A stretch of DNA of 64,000 nt, from positions 4,231,872 to 4,295,871 of the forward strand of contig JANPWX010000076.1 in NCBI GenBank assembly GCA_024734555.1, in the 5' to 3' direction. This stretch comes from Trochalopteron elliotii (taxonomy: Eukaryota > Chordata > Aves > Passeriformes > Leiothrichidae). Under the pieces are notes generated by a model that was given only the letters and a program-made list of their open reading frames with translations, did no database searches and had not been told where the DNA came from. The position numbers and the translations under genes are program-made. Positions within the stretch are counted from its first letter, which is position 1. Each line of letters opens with the position of its first letter. Below are positions 52,326 to 64,000 of this stretch, one piece after another.

Positions 52326-54875
52326 ATGTGACTGTGTAAGTTTGGGGGAAAAAATTATTCTATGTCCAATTAATTTCTTTAATTCATTTCTAGAACCAGT
52401 ATATTGTCTCAGCACATGCACTGAATGATGACTTTGAGCACCTTTTGAAAATGGTTCATTGCAATACAAATGTCCCTTTGCAATAAATTTAATACAACTG
52501 TAGAACACAGATTTTTTAATCATAAAGATTTCATTAATAGCCACAGTTCAATCAAGAATGGTCCAGATTATGCTAACCATGTCTATGCTTCTGAAAAAGG
52601 GGACTGTTTTGAAATATTATCAAGTAACTGAACATCGTTACTCTGACCCCTAACTTTGTTTGGTTTTTGTTCAGTTTGGAAATTTTATTATGGATATTTG
52701 CCACCAGAGTGCAGTCAGTTTAGTTTCCAATAAAGCACCATTTAGATGTTTTGGGATTAGAGGAAGAAAACCATTTATTACATAAAAAATATTCTATAAA
52801 AGCAATAGCACTGAAAAAATAACACAGAGCAAAGACAAGAAAATAACCAAAGGGAGGGAAAAAACCAATTTTCTTTCCAGAATTCTGTAAAATACTGCTT
52901 GTTGGGTAACAATGCTATAATCAGGATATGGTGGGGAGGAAGCACCATATATAAGTTGCACATTTTGATTGTCCAGTTCTCCAGGATATGATTTGTAGTA
53001 GGAAAGCCATCTTGACTACAGGTTATAATACAAATACTATTGGAAGGCAAGAAATCTTGTTTTTTTCTGGCTATCTCCTAGATCTAGCTGTGGAGACAAT
53101 TACGGTTACCCCAAATAAGATATGGCAGTAATAACAGAACTGGACTCAGGTGTAGGATACTTGACCCTGAATAATTCTGCAAGACTGAATGTATCGATTA
53201 TTTTTAAAAATAATTTGAAAACAAATTTTCACTACATTTATAGCTTCTCTGGCATATATATTCAGTCACTCTTTGTTAGGACTTTCAGGTACAGGAAATT
53301 AATTGTAGCCATTTTGTTGTATTGGTGGGTTGCAAAAACCACGGATCAATAGAAAACAAAAATTCCATCCTTGCTTCTTATTTCCATATTTCATGTTCAT
53401 GATATTGCTTCTAAAAAAAATTCTTCATGATTTTTTATGTAATAATATACGCAAACTCTTCCTTTCTACTTTAGCTCGTAGGTATAATTGTGTTTTCTGG
53501 AATATTGCACAATGTAGAATCACATTTTAACTTTATAGGGCTTCTATCTACAGGCAGTATTTCCAGAAAATAAGGGATAGTTCACTGAAGCAGTATAGTT
53601 CCAGTTTGAGCAACTCCTAATCTGAATAAATATTTCATAAACATACTGCGATGAACAGAACAAGAAATTGAAGAAAGAACAATAGCAATAAACCCCACAT
53701 TTTTATTGAAATAACTGTAACAGAAAATAGGTTGCAGGTAGGATATAGTGCCAAAGAGAGAGCAGAGTCCCATCAGGAGCTAGTGTTAGGGATGCAAGTG
53801 TTGTGGAGCGAGGCACAATGGCAGCACCTTATGACTGTTTCTGTCATGCCTCAGGAAAACCTGAGACATTTTCTTAATCACAGTACTTTCTACACATTAA
53901 ATGCCCAAAGTTGTCATTCTCTACTGTATGTAAAAGCAAAAATGAAGGAACACTAAGGACATCTGAAAATTTGGTTTGAATCCAAATAGACTCTTTTTAA
54001 GACTTAGAAGCCTCTCTGCTGCAGGTATAATGCTATGTTGTATCTTGAGCTTATTATTTTGACCATATTCTATGTTTAATTTTGGTATTGACTTCAGTAA
54101 TAATGTGCATTTTATGTACTCATCAGTACAAGCAAGGGTTAATCCAGTATTCTTATATGCAGTTTAAGCTCACTGTGCATCAAAATTCAGATGATTTTTA
54201 AAAACCCTGAGAAGGCAACACAAGCAACCCTGATTAGGCATCTCTGTCTTTCTCTGTCAACTGCACTCAAAGTGAATGAAAATGTAAGACACCTGAATTC
54301 TGACAAGGGAAACAGTAACAGTGTAACATCTGACTTAGCTGACTAGTTGACTGTTTGTTTCCATTTCTTTCTTAGATGCTTGTATCTTTTTTGATTCCTA
54401 CTCCCACAACTTTGATAAACAAGAAAGCCTCTCATTTGGGGGGTGTGGGAGGGTAGAATCTGGGGATGCTGGAGATGGGATGACCAGAATTAGATAACAA
54501 GAGTTGAGCACAAGGTCCACATGCCATAGTGATTCATGTGATTGCATTATAACAGCTCATAATAACCAAGCTCTGTCATTCTTTATAGGCCAGATTTTCT
54601 AGTTAGATCTTTTTTTAAAGCCTCTCCTCATTGTGCAGTTGTTTTATTGAAATGACCATAATAACATTGAGATATTTCTCCGGAGTTATTAAAGTTAATT
54701 TAGAATTCAACAATGTGAACAAGTAAATCAAACTCAGTCTAATTAGTATTACTTACTACTTAGATTGGATAGCGTCTATATGTCCCACTGAGGTACTGGG
54801 TTTTGTTCTGCCATGCATGATGTAAACAATCTAAATAAAGCATGTATGCATTATCCTGACAATTATATTTCACAG

Positions 54876-55003
54876 TGCCCCAGGACAACCTTTTACAATC
54901 CCTTAAGCAAATCTTAATCCAGTTTATGTCCTCCATGGAGAATTTTCAAGATGAATTAGACATGCCTCCAGAATACAAAGACCTAGTTATGAACTCCTGA
55001 GAG
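54876..55003 (+). other. Exon-like open stretch of unknown origin
   Basis: After TTATATTTCACAG an open frame runs for 40 codons to TGA at 54998-55000: it starts PQDNLLQSLKQILIQFMSSM and ends PPEYKDLVMNS. GAG|GTAGGT, a good donor match, follows at 55003/55004. The two bases TG at 54876-54877 would complete the phase-1 codon left by exon G as Val. The protein-like composition is suggestive, but I recognise no family, and a frame of this length can arise by chance. Confidence 0.3.
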
Positions 55004-55118
55004 GTAGGTTAAAATCATGGCCTCAACATTAAACTGAGAAACAGGGGATCTCTGTTCCTAACAATTCTGTTTCGTATTTTCTGTGTGACACTGCTCAAGC
55101 CTGTACAGAAGGCGTTTA

Positions 55119-55561
55119 GTGTTCCAGCATATGCTTATTAGCTGCTGGGTTCAGGGGCAAGCAAGAGTAGGCTGCTCTGTGAGAGAAAACGGGAGACAGC
55201 AGGGTGTACACAGTGGTCTCACGGGCAAAGGCAAGGTCCCACAGCATCCAAACAAGAAGAGCAGAGAAGGTGATGGTAGCCAGACCCAGCTAATATTCCA
55301 CATCAGCCAACAAGTCCATAATGATGAGGCAGATCTGACATCAAGGCAAGAAGTCAAATCAAAGCCATAGTGATAAGGTAGGTCCAAGGTCATTAAATCT
55401 TGACATGGAATCCGCAGATCAAGGTTCAGAAAACCAAAATACATAGCCGTGCACAGCCATAGCAGATTCAGCTTAAGTGCAACTCCTGAGTGAAGGGGCT
55501 GTGGGCCCCTACTTCTCACAGCCCTTTTCACTGTAGTTTGATCTAAGCTATAAAGTTGCAT
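55119..55561. other. GC-richer block of unknown origin
   Basis: This block is clearly richer in G and C than its surroundings and contains similar purine-rich phrases (GGCAAGCAAGAG, GGCAAAGGCAAGG, AAGGTAGGTCCAAGGTC, ATCAAGGTTCAG). A near-perfect stem of about 10 bp with a 13-nt loop lies at 55493-55528 (GGGCTGTG/CACAGCCC core). The minus strand is open for 136 codons but its composition looks non-protein. It is probably repeat-derived (unidentified LTR or other transposon). Confidence 0.4.
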
Positions 55562-55604
55562 AAATTCACAGCTGATTTGAATACCTGCAGCTTAAGTTGT
55601 AGAG

Positions 55605-55634
55605 GTGTGTGTGTGTGTATGTGTGTGTGTGTGT
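55605..55634 (+). repeat. (TG)n microsatellite
   Basis: About 15 GT dinucleotides with one TA interruption. Confidence 0.95.
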
Positions 55635-58370
55635 AGTGGGGATGCACTGGTACTGACAGCTTGGGCATCATGTTGAATGCGAAACTCAGAATGGTAGATA
55701 CCCACTAGAGAATTAGTCTGATGCTGACCAGAAAATGCTAAGCTTGTGACTAAATTCTGTGTCCTAAATCACCAGAGACAAGTATTTAGTAAAGCACTAA
55801 TTTGAGACATCTCACAGTTATCTGGGATGAATTAAAAAAAACCTGACTTCCTTCTGAGCCCTTGATTTATATATTATGCCAGTTGTCAAATGAATGTTCA
55901 AACAGGGGGTTGGTCTTCATTTCCTCCTGAATAAGTTTTGCTGGTAATAGCCTTGAATCCTAATGGACATTCTCATCCAAGGTATGAAAGGTATGGTTTA
56001 TAATGCCTTCATACAGGGGCCCCAGATTCAGAGGGGGACCTAATTGCATGCAGATCTTTCTACCTCAAGTGCTCAAAACATAAACTCAGTATTCTAGCAA
56101 GCAATGTTAGACCAGTAAGTCTTTCTCTGACTTGGCCAGGTTTTAAAATAGAAAGCAACTGCAGATGCGTATAAAGAGGGGACTACTTTGGTTAGTAAAC
56201 ATTCTTAAAGGCTTGAGCTTTTTGAGGATCTTATCTGTCTAATTTCTCCACCTTAATGGAGCTGAAGTGTAAAGAAAGCACTGTCTTCTGCTTCTGGAAA
56301 GGAAAATGGAGAAACATACATTCCTGGTGGATTGCTGTAAAAACAGGAGGCAGCTGCAAGCATTTCCTCCATATCCACTGTTTCGCAGGATATGGCTTTT
56401 AATCAATCTTTTCTGTTTAGGATTCACTAGCTGCTTTCATACTAGTAATCTCTGCATTTCTATGCCAGAGTAATTTACAGTTCTCTCACTTTTAATTTTC
56501 TCTTAGTGTTATCTGAAAGTTCTTCACAATACCATTCTGTATGATTATGAAAAAGCTGTTCAACAATAAAATATAGTAGAGATCTGGTTTCAGTTTGCTA
56601 CAAAAAGCTGTGATTAAAAACATATATTGATTCCCATTATTTTTTCCTCAGTGTGTGGCTTTTTTACACAAATTTTCTATCTCCATGCCTGTGAATTTAC
56701 TTCTTACGTCATCTTTCAATATCCTGAATAACTTACCTCACATCTTTATAGATTTCCGAATGATAGGTTTAGTTATCATTTCCCTAGAGGTAAAACAATA
56801 GCTATTTCTTCTTTGCTTCAATTTACTGCTTCTGGGAAGCAATCATTCTACTCTGTTCTACATCACCCCTAGCAATGTAGTGTTCATAGAATATTTTTAT
56901 GAATTCCCTGCTAATGATTTTCATATCTGTTTTCCTCCTTACTGGGCTCAGATCTCTTGTCCTCTGTCAAGTCCTCCCCATCTTTCTTTAATGATTTTTA
57001 TTGAATATCTAATCATGAGTTAGCTTGATAAATAAACATGTAAATGATCTCTCAGTCTCAGCTTCTCTTCTTTCTCCCTTCTCTGCTTCATCATCATTTC
57101 CAGCTTCTGAGCTCATTACCTTAAACGTTGCTTTCAGTCTCACTCTCTTTGCTCTTGTTATCAGCTATAATCATCAGCACAGATACTTTATCAAGTCACC
57201 TTAGTGACTGAAAAATGCTTGGCTTCTGCACCTTACCTGTCCAGTCACTCTAAAATGGTGTTGTAGGTGACCTTGCCCCCTCAGTATTGCCCATGGTTTT
57301 CATCTTTATGTCTGTAAATTAAAACTCATGCACTTGAATGCCAGTTCATGCTATCTCTTGCATCAGTTTCTGTCTTCTGTCTTGCTTTATGCTGAGTCTT
57401 TCTTTTCCTTAAGAAGTATTATATGACAAGGCAGGAGAGGCTGCCTGAGACCATAGTTTTAGTAGCATGGATGCACAGTAATACTAAGAGGAATGGAAAC
57501 AAATAAAACTCCTTCAGAAACAGAGTACCTTTGATGTGGCTCTGGGTCTATTTGGCTGCTCATATCTTCATCTTCTTCAAAATAATGCCCAGAAGGTGGA
57601 GTTGTCTTCTAATTAATGAAGTACAGTTTCCTGCCATATGTTTAAAGCATTTTTCTGAATTATCACATATTTCAGGAAGTATTCAATTTATTGCAAGAGT
57701 ACATTTTCTTCTATCTGCTCATAAAAGAACTGTTTATATTTTCATTACTTCAACTGCATTTTCTTCAAACTTGTCATTCAGATTAGCAGATTGATTTTGT
57801 TCTTTACATTCCACATTTGCTAGCTTCAAATAGCCATATTGAACTTAGAGTGTGCATTACTAATTAGTAAATAGTAAAAAATTATGAAAAATTGCAAAAA
57901 TTTTGCTAAGCTTCCACTCCCCCCACCCCTGCCCCCAGGGAACATGCAGAAATAGTACCTGGAACATACAGAAATTCTATGATGCTATAGCTATTTCCAT
58001 GCACTAGCTTTCTCAGGGAATAAACTTTAATATTTTCCATAATTATTTTTAAGAAATATATATTGTCTATAACAACCAGTTTTAATGGTCTAATTATTGT
58101 TTGAACTTTTCATTTTTAGATTTTATTTCCATACCTGAAACAAAGTTATCATAATGAATGTGCAATCAGAAATCTCCTGTGAGACTGCATATGCATATGT
58201 GAGATTTCATGAGTCTATGAAATTTGTGTATTCTTGAGTTTTTTCTGAAATACAGAATTTGGTTCTGAGCAACAAAAGTACACACAACCAAAATAAAATA
58301 CTTGCCTGCTGCCCATGATTTTTTTTTTTAATTATGTAAGTAGGAGAAAAAATATGAGTTACTATTAAGT

Positions 58371-58833
58371 GCATCCTGTGGGAATTGGGCGACCGGGGAC
58401 CGGGAGCGGGTTAGCCCTTATCAACAGTGAAGTCAGCGTCCGTCTGAGGCCATGGGAAATGAGATGCTAGGAAGGGAAATATCTTGCTAGGTTATGGTGA
58501 GAATAACAGAATTGTGGGTATAGTTATGTTAATGAAGTTGCACCACATAAGGTTATGTTCTGAGTTCTTGCATATGAATGGTTAACAGGGTTTTACATAT
58601 AAGGTAATGTAATTGTTCATTGGTTTGCTATCCAGGATAGAATCTATATATTGTTACGTTTCCCCCATTGCTGAGTCTTTCAAGGTTGCCCCGAACTGTC
58701 TTCAGATTATGTTCTTTTGTTGACTCTGGCTTTTATTAAAGTTATTTTCTGGGCTTACTCGATTGTTCCCGTCCCTATTTCAATTGCCACCCCAGCTGAT
58801 CCAGTTCATGTCGCATCGCCAGCAACAGCATCC
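58371..58833 (+). mobile_element. Solo LTR (retroviral type) with 6-bp target-site duplication
   Basis: The LTR is 58377-58827 (451 bp), starting TGTGGGAATT and ending CAGCAACA, so it has the TG...CA ends of retroviral LTRs. It is flanked directly by GCATCC on both sides (58371-58376 and 58828-58833). A TATA-like CTATATATT lies near 58645 and an ATTAAA polyadenylation signal at 58735-58740, both on the + strand, fixing the orientation. No primer-binding site, gag, pol or env follows, so it is a solo LTR left by recombination. A 6-bp duplication fits class II (alpha/beta, ERVK-like) elements. Confidence 0.85.
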
Positions 58834-60384
58834 TGATCATTGCCTGAAACCATGCTGTTTTCTAAGTTGTCCTATATATCCTACTGATCATATTATGGTA
58901 ATGGGTGACTCTTTTCCGCACTGCATTGTCTATAGAAAACAGAAAGGAAATATCCAGAGATCACTGTTAAGGTAGCTTCTTGGTTAACCAAAGCAGTATT
59001 CTTTACCTTCAAACAGTGAGTCTATTTGAGGCAGAATTTGCTTGACACCAAAGGAAGGATTCATGCAAAGTTCATCCTTGATTAGTGAATATATCTATGA
59101 AGTGTCTACTTCTGCTTTTGCTTATACTGGTACTGTGTCTTGCTACCCAAAGCTTGAATAGTGAGATGGTAGCTGCTTTGGGCTGATGAGCTTCGGGAAT
59201 GCAAGTGTACAGCAGGCTTCTAAGGACATCCCTGTCTTGTCTTCCCATGGAGCAGTAGGTTCTAATTTAAGAATTTATTGCTTCTGTGTGGATAGCCATG
59301 AGCAGTAGTAGATCTGTTAAGTTATATTTTCTTAGGAGCCTTTTCTGAACATAGTTTGATGTTGGTTCAGTGTGAGGAGATTTCATGAATGTTACTTACA
59401 GAAGGAAAGTTGCCTTGTTTTTCTCATGTTCATGTAAGAGGATGCCACTTCACCACAGTCCTTCTGTTATACATAAGCTTGTAGGTGGTAACAAGTGAGT
59501 TTATCTTTGGACTGAGAGAGGGATTTTAATCAAGCCTGCTCACATGCAGGGTTCTGTAGCAAATCTGGAGATCCACAAATCCTTTAAATGGAGGTTTCAC
59601 CATTTGTGTTTGTTGCAAATTTTCATTAAAATGATGGGATTTAAGTGGATAGAGAAAGTCTGTTATAAGTATCTTCTTCAATATGTCCCTCTGGCTCTTT
59701 GTTGATGATTCAGGCAAGACTTTGTTCCCAATGTATCCAACATGGGCTGACTTAAATAAACTTCTATAATTCTATAAAAAAGAAAGGCTTTACATTTAGG
59801 GTCAAAATAATAATTCTAGAACGTATAAATATTGTTCTAACTGAGTCATCTTAGCAGAGATATTTTGTAGAAATGTCCAGTATTCTGAAGTTCAACTCAA
59901 AAACCTTCCATATTCTTCGTTAAAATCATCTGTGGCAATAGCAGTACTATTTTACCCAGAAATAGATTTAGCAGGAGCTGTTCCAGAAGGGCAGTAAAAC
60001 ATTGTTCCAAAAATCAAAATATGTTAAGTGATGAACTCAAGTTTACTAAATGCTGAATAATACATACCTAGGATACCATCAATAAGCAAGTCAAAATACC
60101 ATAAGAAAATAGCAAATGAGACTGCTAATATACACAGTCATTCTCTGTTGTCTATAACTGAAATGCAATCAAGTTCTGTATCTTGAGTTACTGCAAGTTA
60201 GAGACCAACATGGTTACTGTGCTGTAAAGCGCAACACACCCAGAATATTATCACTTATAAGAAAGCAGAATCAAAACTGGTAGTGCAGCTAAGGGGAGAT
60301 GTCTGTAGCCACCTGTAGATCAGGTCTGTAGCTTCCCCTGTGAGGGGAAGAGGTGGGGCAGGCACTGCATTTTTCTCTCTGATG

Positions 60385-60590
60385 ACCAGTGACAGGACTC
60401 AAGGAAATGGCTGAAGCTGTATTAGTGGGGTTTAGGTTGGATATTAGGAAAAAGTTCTTCACTCAGAGTGTGTTTGGGCACTGAAAAGGCATCATAGTAC
60501 CAAGGGAAGTGTTCACAGCACCGAGCTTGCCAGAGTTCAACAAAAATTTGGACAATGGTCTCAGGCTCATGGTGTGAGGACATATGAGGG
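60385..60590 (+). mobile_element. CR1 LINE fragment lacking the tail
   Basis: Sense CR1: CAGTGACAGGACTCAAGGAA, GGTTGGATATTAGGAAAAAG, TTCTTCACTCAGAGTG, AATTTGGACAATGGTCTCAG and GCTCATGGTGTGA. It is truncated at both ends; the usual 3' tail is missing. Confidence 0.9.
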
Positions 60591-61563
60591 TAGATGTCCC
60601 GTGCATGTTGTAATTTAAAAACCTGAATCTCTATTGTGAGAGCTGAAGTTGCATTTTGTCCACGAGAAAACATCCAGTTGTTCTGTCGTGCCTTTTGGTG
60701 AATCTGATTTTCTGTTCAAATTGATTAATATTATTCAAGGGGCTAATTCTGAAATTTTACCAGTTTTTGTTGAATACAGGAAGCTATAGGTGAATACTAA
60801 AGAGAAGGGGAAAATGATTCATGATACTTATCTGGTTGCTTTTTGTTGTTGTTTAGCAACCCAGATCAATCAGAGAACTACTAGAAGTTGCATTAGGCAG
60901 CTTATAACTCACTCAGGGTTAGAGGGATCAAGGCAATACATTTCAGCTTTTCTTTTCCATGATATACAAGAGCTACTCATACAGGAACTACACTATTTTT
61001 TTTACTCCCAAGTTTTCTTGACACATTAATTAACCACTTTTGTGCTGTTCCAAATAATCTGTTTCAATATCATTCACTTATTATTATTTGTAACCAGGTC
61101 ATTTTTATAGGGATAGAAAATTGTCTATTTCTATCAGCTTGGCATTAATCAGTTACAATAATATTTTGTATTACTTGCTTTTACTATGATCAGTTAGTAG
61201 TTACCAATTCTGAAATTTTTAGTAGAGAGAGCAGTATCAAACAGGTTGTCTGCAATTGCAGCATGAAAATGAAATAAAGGGAAGTATTTGTAAAGGATAT
61301 TAAGAATTAATCCATTACAGTTCAAAGCAATCACTAAATTTATTAGACTAGACTTACATGGATTCTTCTGAATCAATAATTACTATGGAATCATCAAATA
61401 TGTATGTATTCTTATGTGTAACTGAATTACTGTCTTGTAGTTTATACCAAAGTACATTAAAAAAAAAATACTGGAAGAAGCCTTCTGGCTCAGGCTTTCA
61501 CCACCAGAGCTCAACCTGCAGCTTTCACTGCAGATGTGCACAGTGAGCACCTGTACCAAATCA

Positions 61564-62088
61564 CAGAATGATACAATTGTAGAATATGCTGAGTTGGAAC
61601 AGACCCATCAATGAGTCCAACTCCTGGCCCTGTGCAGGACAACCCCAAGAGCCACACCATGAGCCTGAGAGCTTTGTCCAAATGCTTTTTGAACTCTGTC
61701 AGGCTGGAGCTGTGACCACTGCCATGAGGAGCCTATTCCAGTGCCCAGCCACCCTCTGGGAGAAAAACCTTTTTCTGATACTCAGCCTAAACCTCCCCTG
61801 ACAGAGCTTCAGGCCATTCCCTTGGTTCCTGTCACTGAACACCAGAATAAAGAGATTGGTACCTACCCTTCCACTTCCCATCATGAGGCCATTGAGCACC
61901 ACACTGAGGTCTCCCATCAGCCCCTCCAGGCTGAACAGACCGAGTGACCTCAGCCACTCCTCATACAGCTTCTCCTCCTGACCCTTCACCATCGTCTTCA
62001 ACCTCCTTTGGACACTCTCTTGTAGCTTAATGTCTTTCCTATATTGTGGTGTCCAAAACAGCAGACAGGACTCATAGGAATTGCTGTG
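61564..62088 (-). mobile_element. CR1 LINE fragment, ORF2 C-terminus and 3' end
   Basis: Antisense CR1, starting at the element's 3' end with CACAGAATGATACAATTGTA and going through TGAGTCCAACTCCTGGCCCT, TAAACCTCCCCTGACAGAGC and CCACTCCTCATACAGCTTCT. A minus-strand open piece at 61699-62094 has KLYEEWLRSLGLFSLEG and GRFRLSIRKRFFSQR, the characteristic C-terminal CR1 ORF2 region and beyond. 5'-truncated. Confidence 0.95.
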
Positions 62089-63024
62089 ATACAAATAAAT
62101 AAAAAAGAGAATTTTCCATATTGGAAGAGTTTAGTTTAACATAAAGATTTTCCTCAGCTTCTGCTTAGGTAATTTTAATTTTGGTTTTCTTTTTTTCTGT
62201 TTTTCATCTTTTTTTCCCACTTTACATTTTTATTCTTATTAATATTCCCTTTGGGTATTTTTCCAGTAGTATACAATTTGTGTGTTTGTTTAAAGCAAAA
62301 ATACTCATACCACAGTGCCTAAAAGTATTCTTGTTTGCCAAGTGTTCGATCTCATGAATGCAGGACATGATGATTTGGTATGGTAATTTAAAATAATAGA
62401 AAAAACAACCCAGTGAGAAACTTGTGTTTTTTTCAAATGGGAAGCCATGGTGCTTGTGCAGAAGCTGCAGAGCTGAATCATTTGGGTTCCAGAATTTGAA
62501 GCATTGTTTTCTAATACAAACCTAACATAAAAAGAATACAATAAAGTGCAAAGTCAATGACGTCTTACCATCTATGTATAAGAACCTTGCATTTGAGTTT
62601 CTGACGTACTAATGACCCAGCACATGAATTATATACATTCTCCTCTCAAAGGCTTGTTGACTTTCAGTACACAATAAGTAATTATTTTATGCTGCAGATT
62701 AAAACTGTGTTAGAGAGCCTCATTTCACAGTAATACAGCTGATCATAAGCCAAAGTTTAATTGAAATGAGTCATAGACTAATATTTAATAAGAATATTAG
62801 CTTTCGTTAAGTATTAAATACAGTTTAAAGTGATACTAAAGAGCTGGAGACTATTTCATGTGTCCACATGGTTGTGTTGATAAACCTGAACTAGTTGCCT
62901 CCAGTTAAATTCTATTAAATTATCTTACACCTTGAAGCATCAAAGCCTCATTAGGCACATTCTCATGGAATCGTTTGGCAAAGTGTCTAAAAAAAGACCT
63001 TATAATCTGTGTGGATCTGTAAGA

Positions 63025-63645
63025 GGCAGACTTTGAAGAGGTGGAATATGCACTGTTGACTCATATGCAACTTTCCATCACCCAGAATGCCTTGGTACCT
63101 TTCCGTGGTGCTGCTTTCCAGCATCTCATTCCCCAGTCTGTATGGAAATCCAGGGTTTGCCTCATCCCACATATCAAATCCAGCACTTCCCATGTTGAAC
63201 TTCAGATGGCTGGTGATTGCCCAGCCTTGTAATTTATTAGGGTCTCTCGGCAGGGGAGGTCTCCCTGCCTTCAAGGGAGCTTCTGCAGCTCCTACCAGTT
63301 TCGCACCGTCTGCGAACTTGTTTAGTACCTCTTCCAGTCCTGCCTTCAAATCATTTCTGAAGTTGTTGACGAGAACAGGGTTGAGGATGGTGCCCTGTGG
63401 AACCCTCTAGTGGCAGGTCAGCATCACCCTTTGTGCCTGACCTGTGAGCCAGTTGCTCACCCATCCCATGATGCGTTTATCCAGCTGAATGCTGGACATT
63501 CTGTCCAGAAGGATTCTGTAAAAGACAGAATGTATCAAAAGCTTAACTGAAATCCAGAGAGATCACATCTACTGGCTTCTCTTGATCAGCTAGGTGGGTT
63601 ACCTTGTCATAAAATGAAGTCAGGCTTGATAAGCAAGACTTTTGT
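63025..63645 (-). mobile_element. CR1 LINE fragment, reverse-transcriptase region (decayed)
   Basis: On the minus strand NKFADGAKLVGA corresponds to the RT catalytic block (FADDTKLG in the family) with the second Asp changed to Gly. It is followed by KLQGWAITSHLKFNMGSAGF and YRLGNEMLESSTTERYQGIL, matching the downstream CR1 ORF2 order. The high-coordinate part matches the segment before the catalytic block. Decayed, non-functional. Confidence 0.88.
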
Positions 63646-63692
63646 TTGATTGTAAGTAAAAAAACTTAACTGAGCCATGAATGGGAATGTAT

Positions 63693-63772
63693 AGGATCAT
63701 AGAATCATTTAAGTTGGAAAAGATCTACAAGATCATTGAGTCCAACTGTAAACCCAACACTGCCCAATAAAC
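63693..63772 (-). mobile_element. CR1 3'-end fragment (minus)
   Basis: GGATCATAGAATCATTTAAG, TTGGAAAAGATCTACAAGAT and CATTGAGTCCAACTGTAAAC form the typical reversed CR1 3' end. Only about 80 bp are present, just after the RT fragment. The order shows that it is a separate insertion rather than the end of that copy. Confidence 0.9.
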
Positions 63773-64000
63773 ACATATGTTTATGTTTATTCCATAGAAG
63801 CCATAAGTCAAAGTTTCAGGTTTTATGCTTTCTTTTTGTTATTCATCACCTAAATAACAAATATTTTGGAATTTTTGGTTCTGAGTATTGTTTAGGTGCC
63901 ATGATAAATGGCCCTATTTAAAATGCAGAGAGACAGAGTACAGAAAATGCTATCCTAGACCCTCACCATTTATCCAGTCCTAAAGTGGTTTTCCATTTTG

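Larger units (their letters stand above)
37317..64000 (+). other. Large ADGRB3 intron (at least 26.7 kb, continues past the window)
   Basis: No further recognised ADGRB3 exon. Contents seen: a hairpin at 37917, CR1 copies at 39608, 50955, 60385, 61564, 63025 and 63693, an A-rich tract at 47321-47500, a 24-bp tandem duplication at 47701, a hairpin at 48458, an exon-like open stretch at 54876, a GC-richer block at 55119-55561, a (TG)n tract at 55605 and a solo LTR at 58377. Very long introns are normal for this gene in vertebrates. Confidence 0.8.

Noticed and set aside
58763..58975. 70-codon frame starting in the LTR
   Set aside because: It crosses the LTR border and target-site duplication into unrelated sequence; no family resemblance.
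59745..59777. CR1 tail-like CTTCTATAATTCTATAA
   Set aside because: Only the 8-bp-repeat-like tail is seen, with no CR1 body next to it.
61586..61947. Plus-strand frames in the CR1 at 61.6 kb
   Set aside because: Antisense of CR1 ORF2 and 3' UTR.

Overview
The window is vertebrate nuclear DNA, most likely from a bird. It is AT-rich and mostly intronic. Its interspersed repeats are almost all CR1 LINE fragments, several ending in the CR1 tail built on ATTCTATG, and there is one retroviral-type solo LTR. No bacterial features, operons, rRNA, tRNA or CRISPR arrays were seen.

The only gene I can support is ADGRB3 (BAI3, brain-specific angiogenesis inhibitor 3, an adhesion G-protein-coupled receptor), on the + strand. 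Seven consecutive internal coding exons are present: 2596-2760, 3574-3738, 10377-10478, 11094-11200, 26043-26237, 32877-32945 and 37208-37316. Joined, they give 912 nt (about 304 codons) with no stop, consistent intron phases (1,1,1,0,0,0,1) and AG/GT borders at every junction. They encode the last two thrombospondin type-1 repeats, the hormone-receptor-like (HormR) domain and the first part of the GAIN domain. The 5' exons (signal peptide, CUB, earlier TSRs) and the 3' exons (rest of GAIN, GPS, seven-helix domain, cytoplasmic tail) lie outside the window.

Layout: 1-2595 is the upstream intron with an assembly gap at 1659-2056. From 2.6 to 11.2 kb lie the TSR and HormR exons, with a (CATATA)n microsatellite in the 615-bp intron between the HormR exons. 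From 11.2 to 37.3 kb lie the three GAIN exons, separated by introns of 14.8, 6.6 and 4.3 kb. From 37.3 kb to the end is one intron of at least 26.7 kb, which holds most of the long CR1 copies (39.6, 51.0, 61.6 and 63.1 kb) and a 451-bp solo LTR (58377-58827) with a 6-bp target-site duplication.

The points most worth following up are an exon-like stretch at 54876-55003 whose phase would fit onto the last real exon and end the protein inside GAIN, the solo LTR, two compact hairpins (22700 and 37917), the very GC-rich TSR exon with an odd acceptor, and a GC-richer block of unknown origin at about 55.1-55.6 kb. I see no evidence for a wholly new biological system here.
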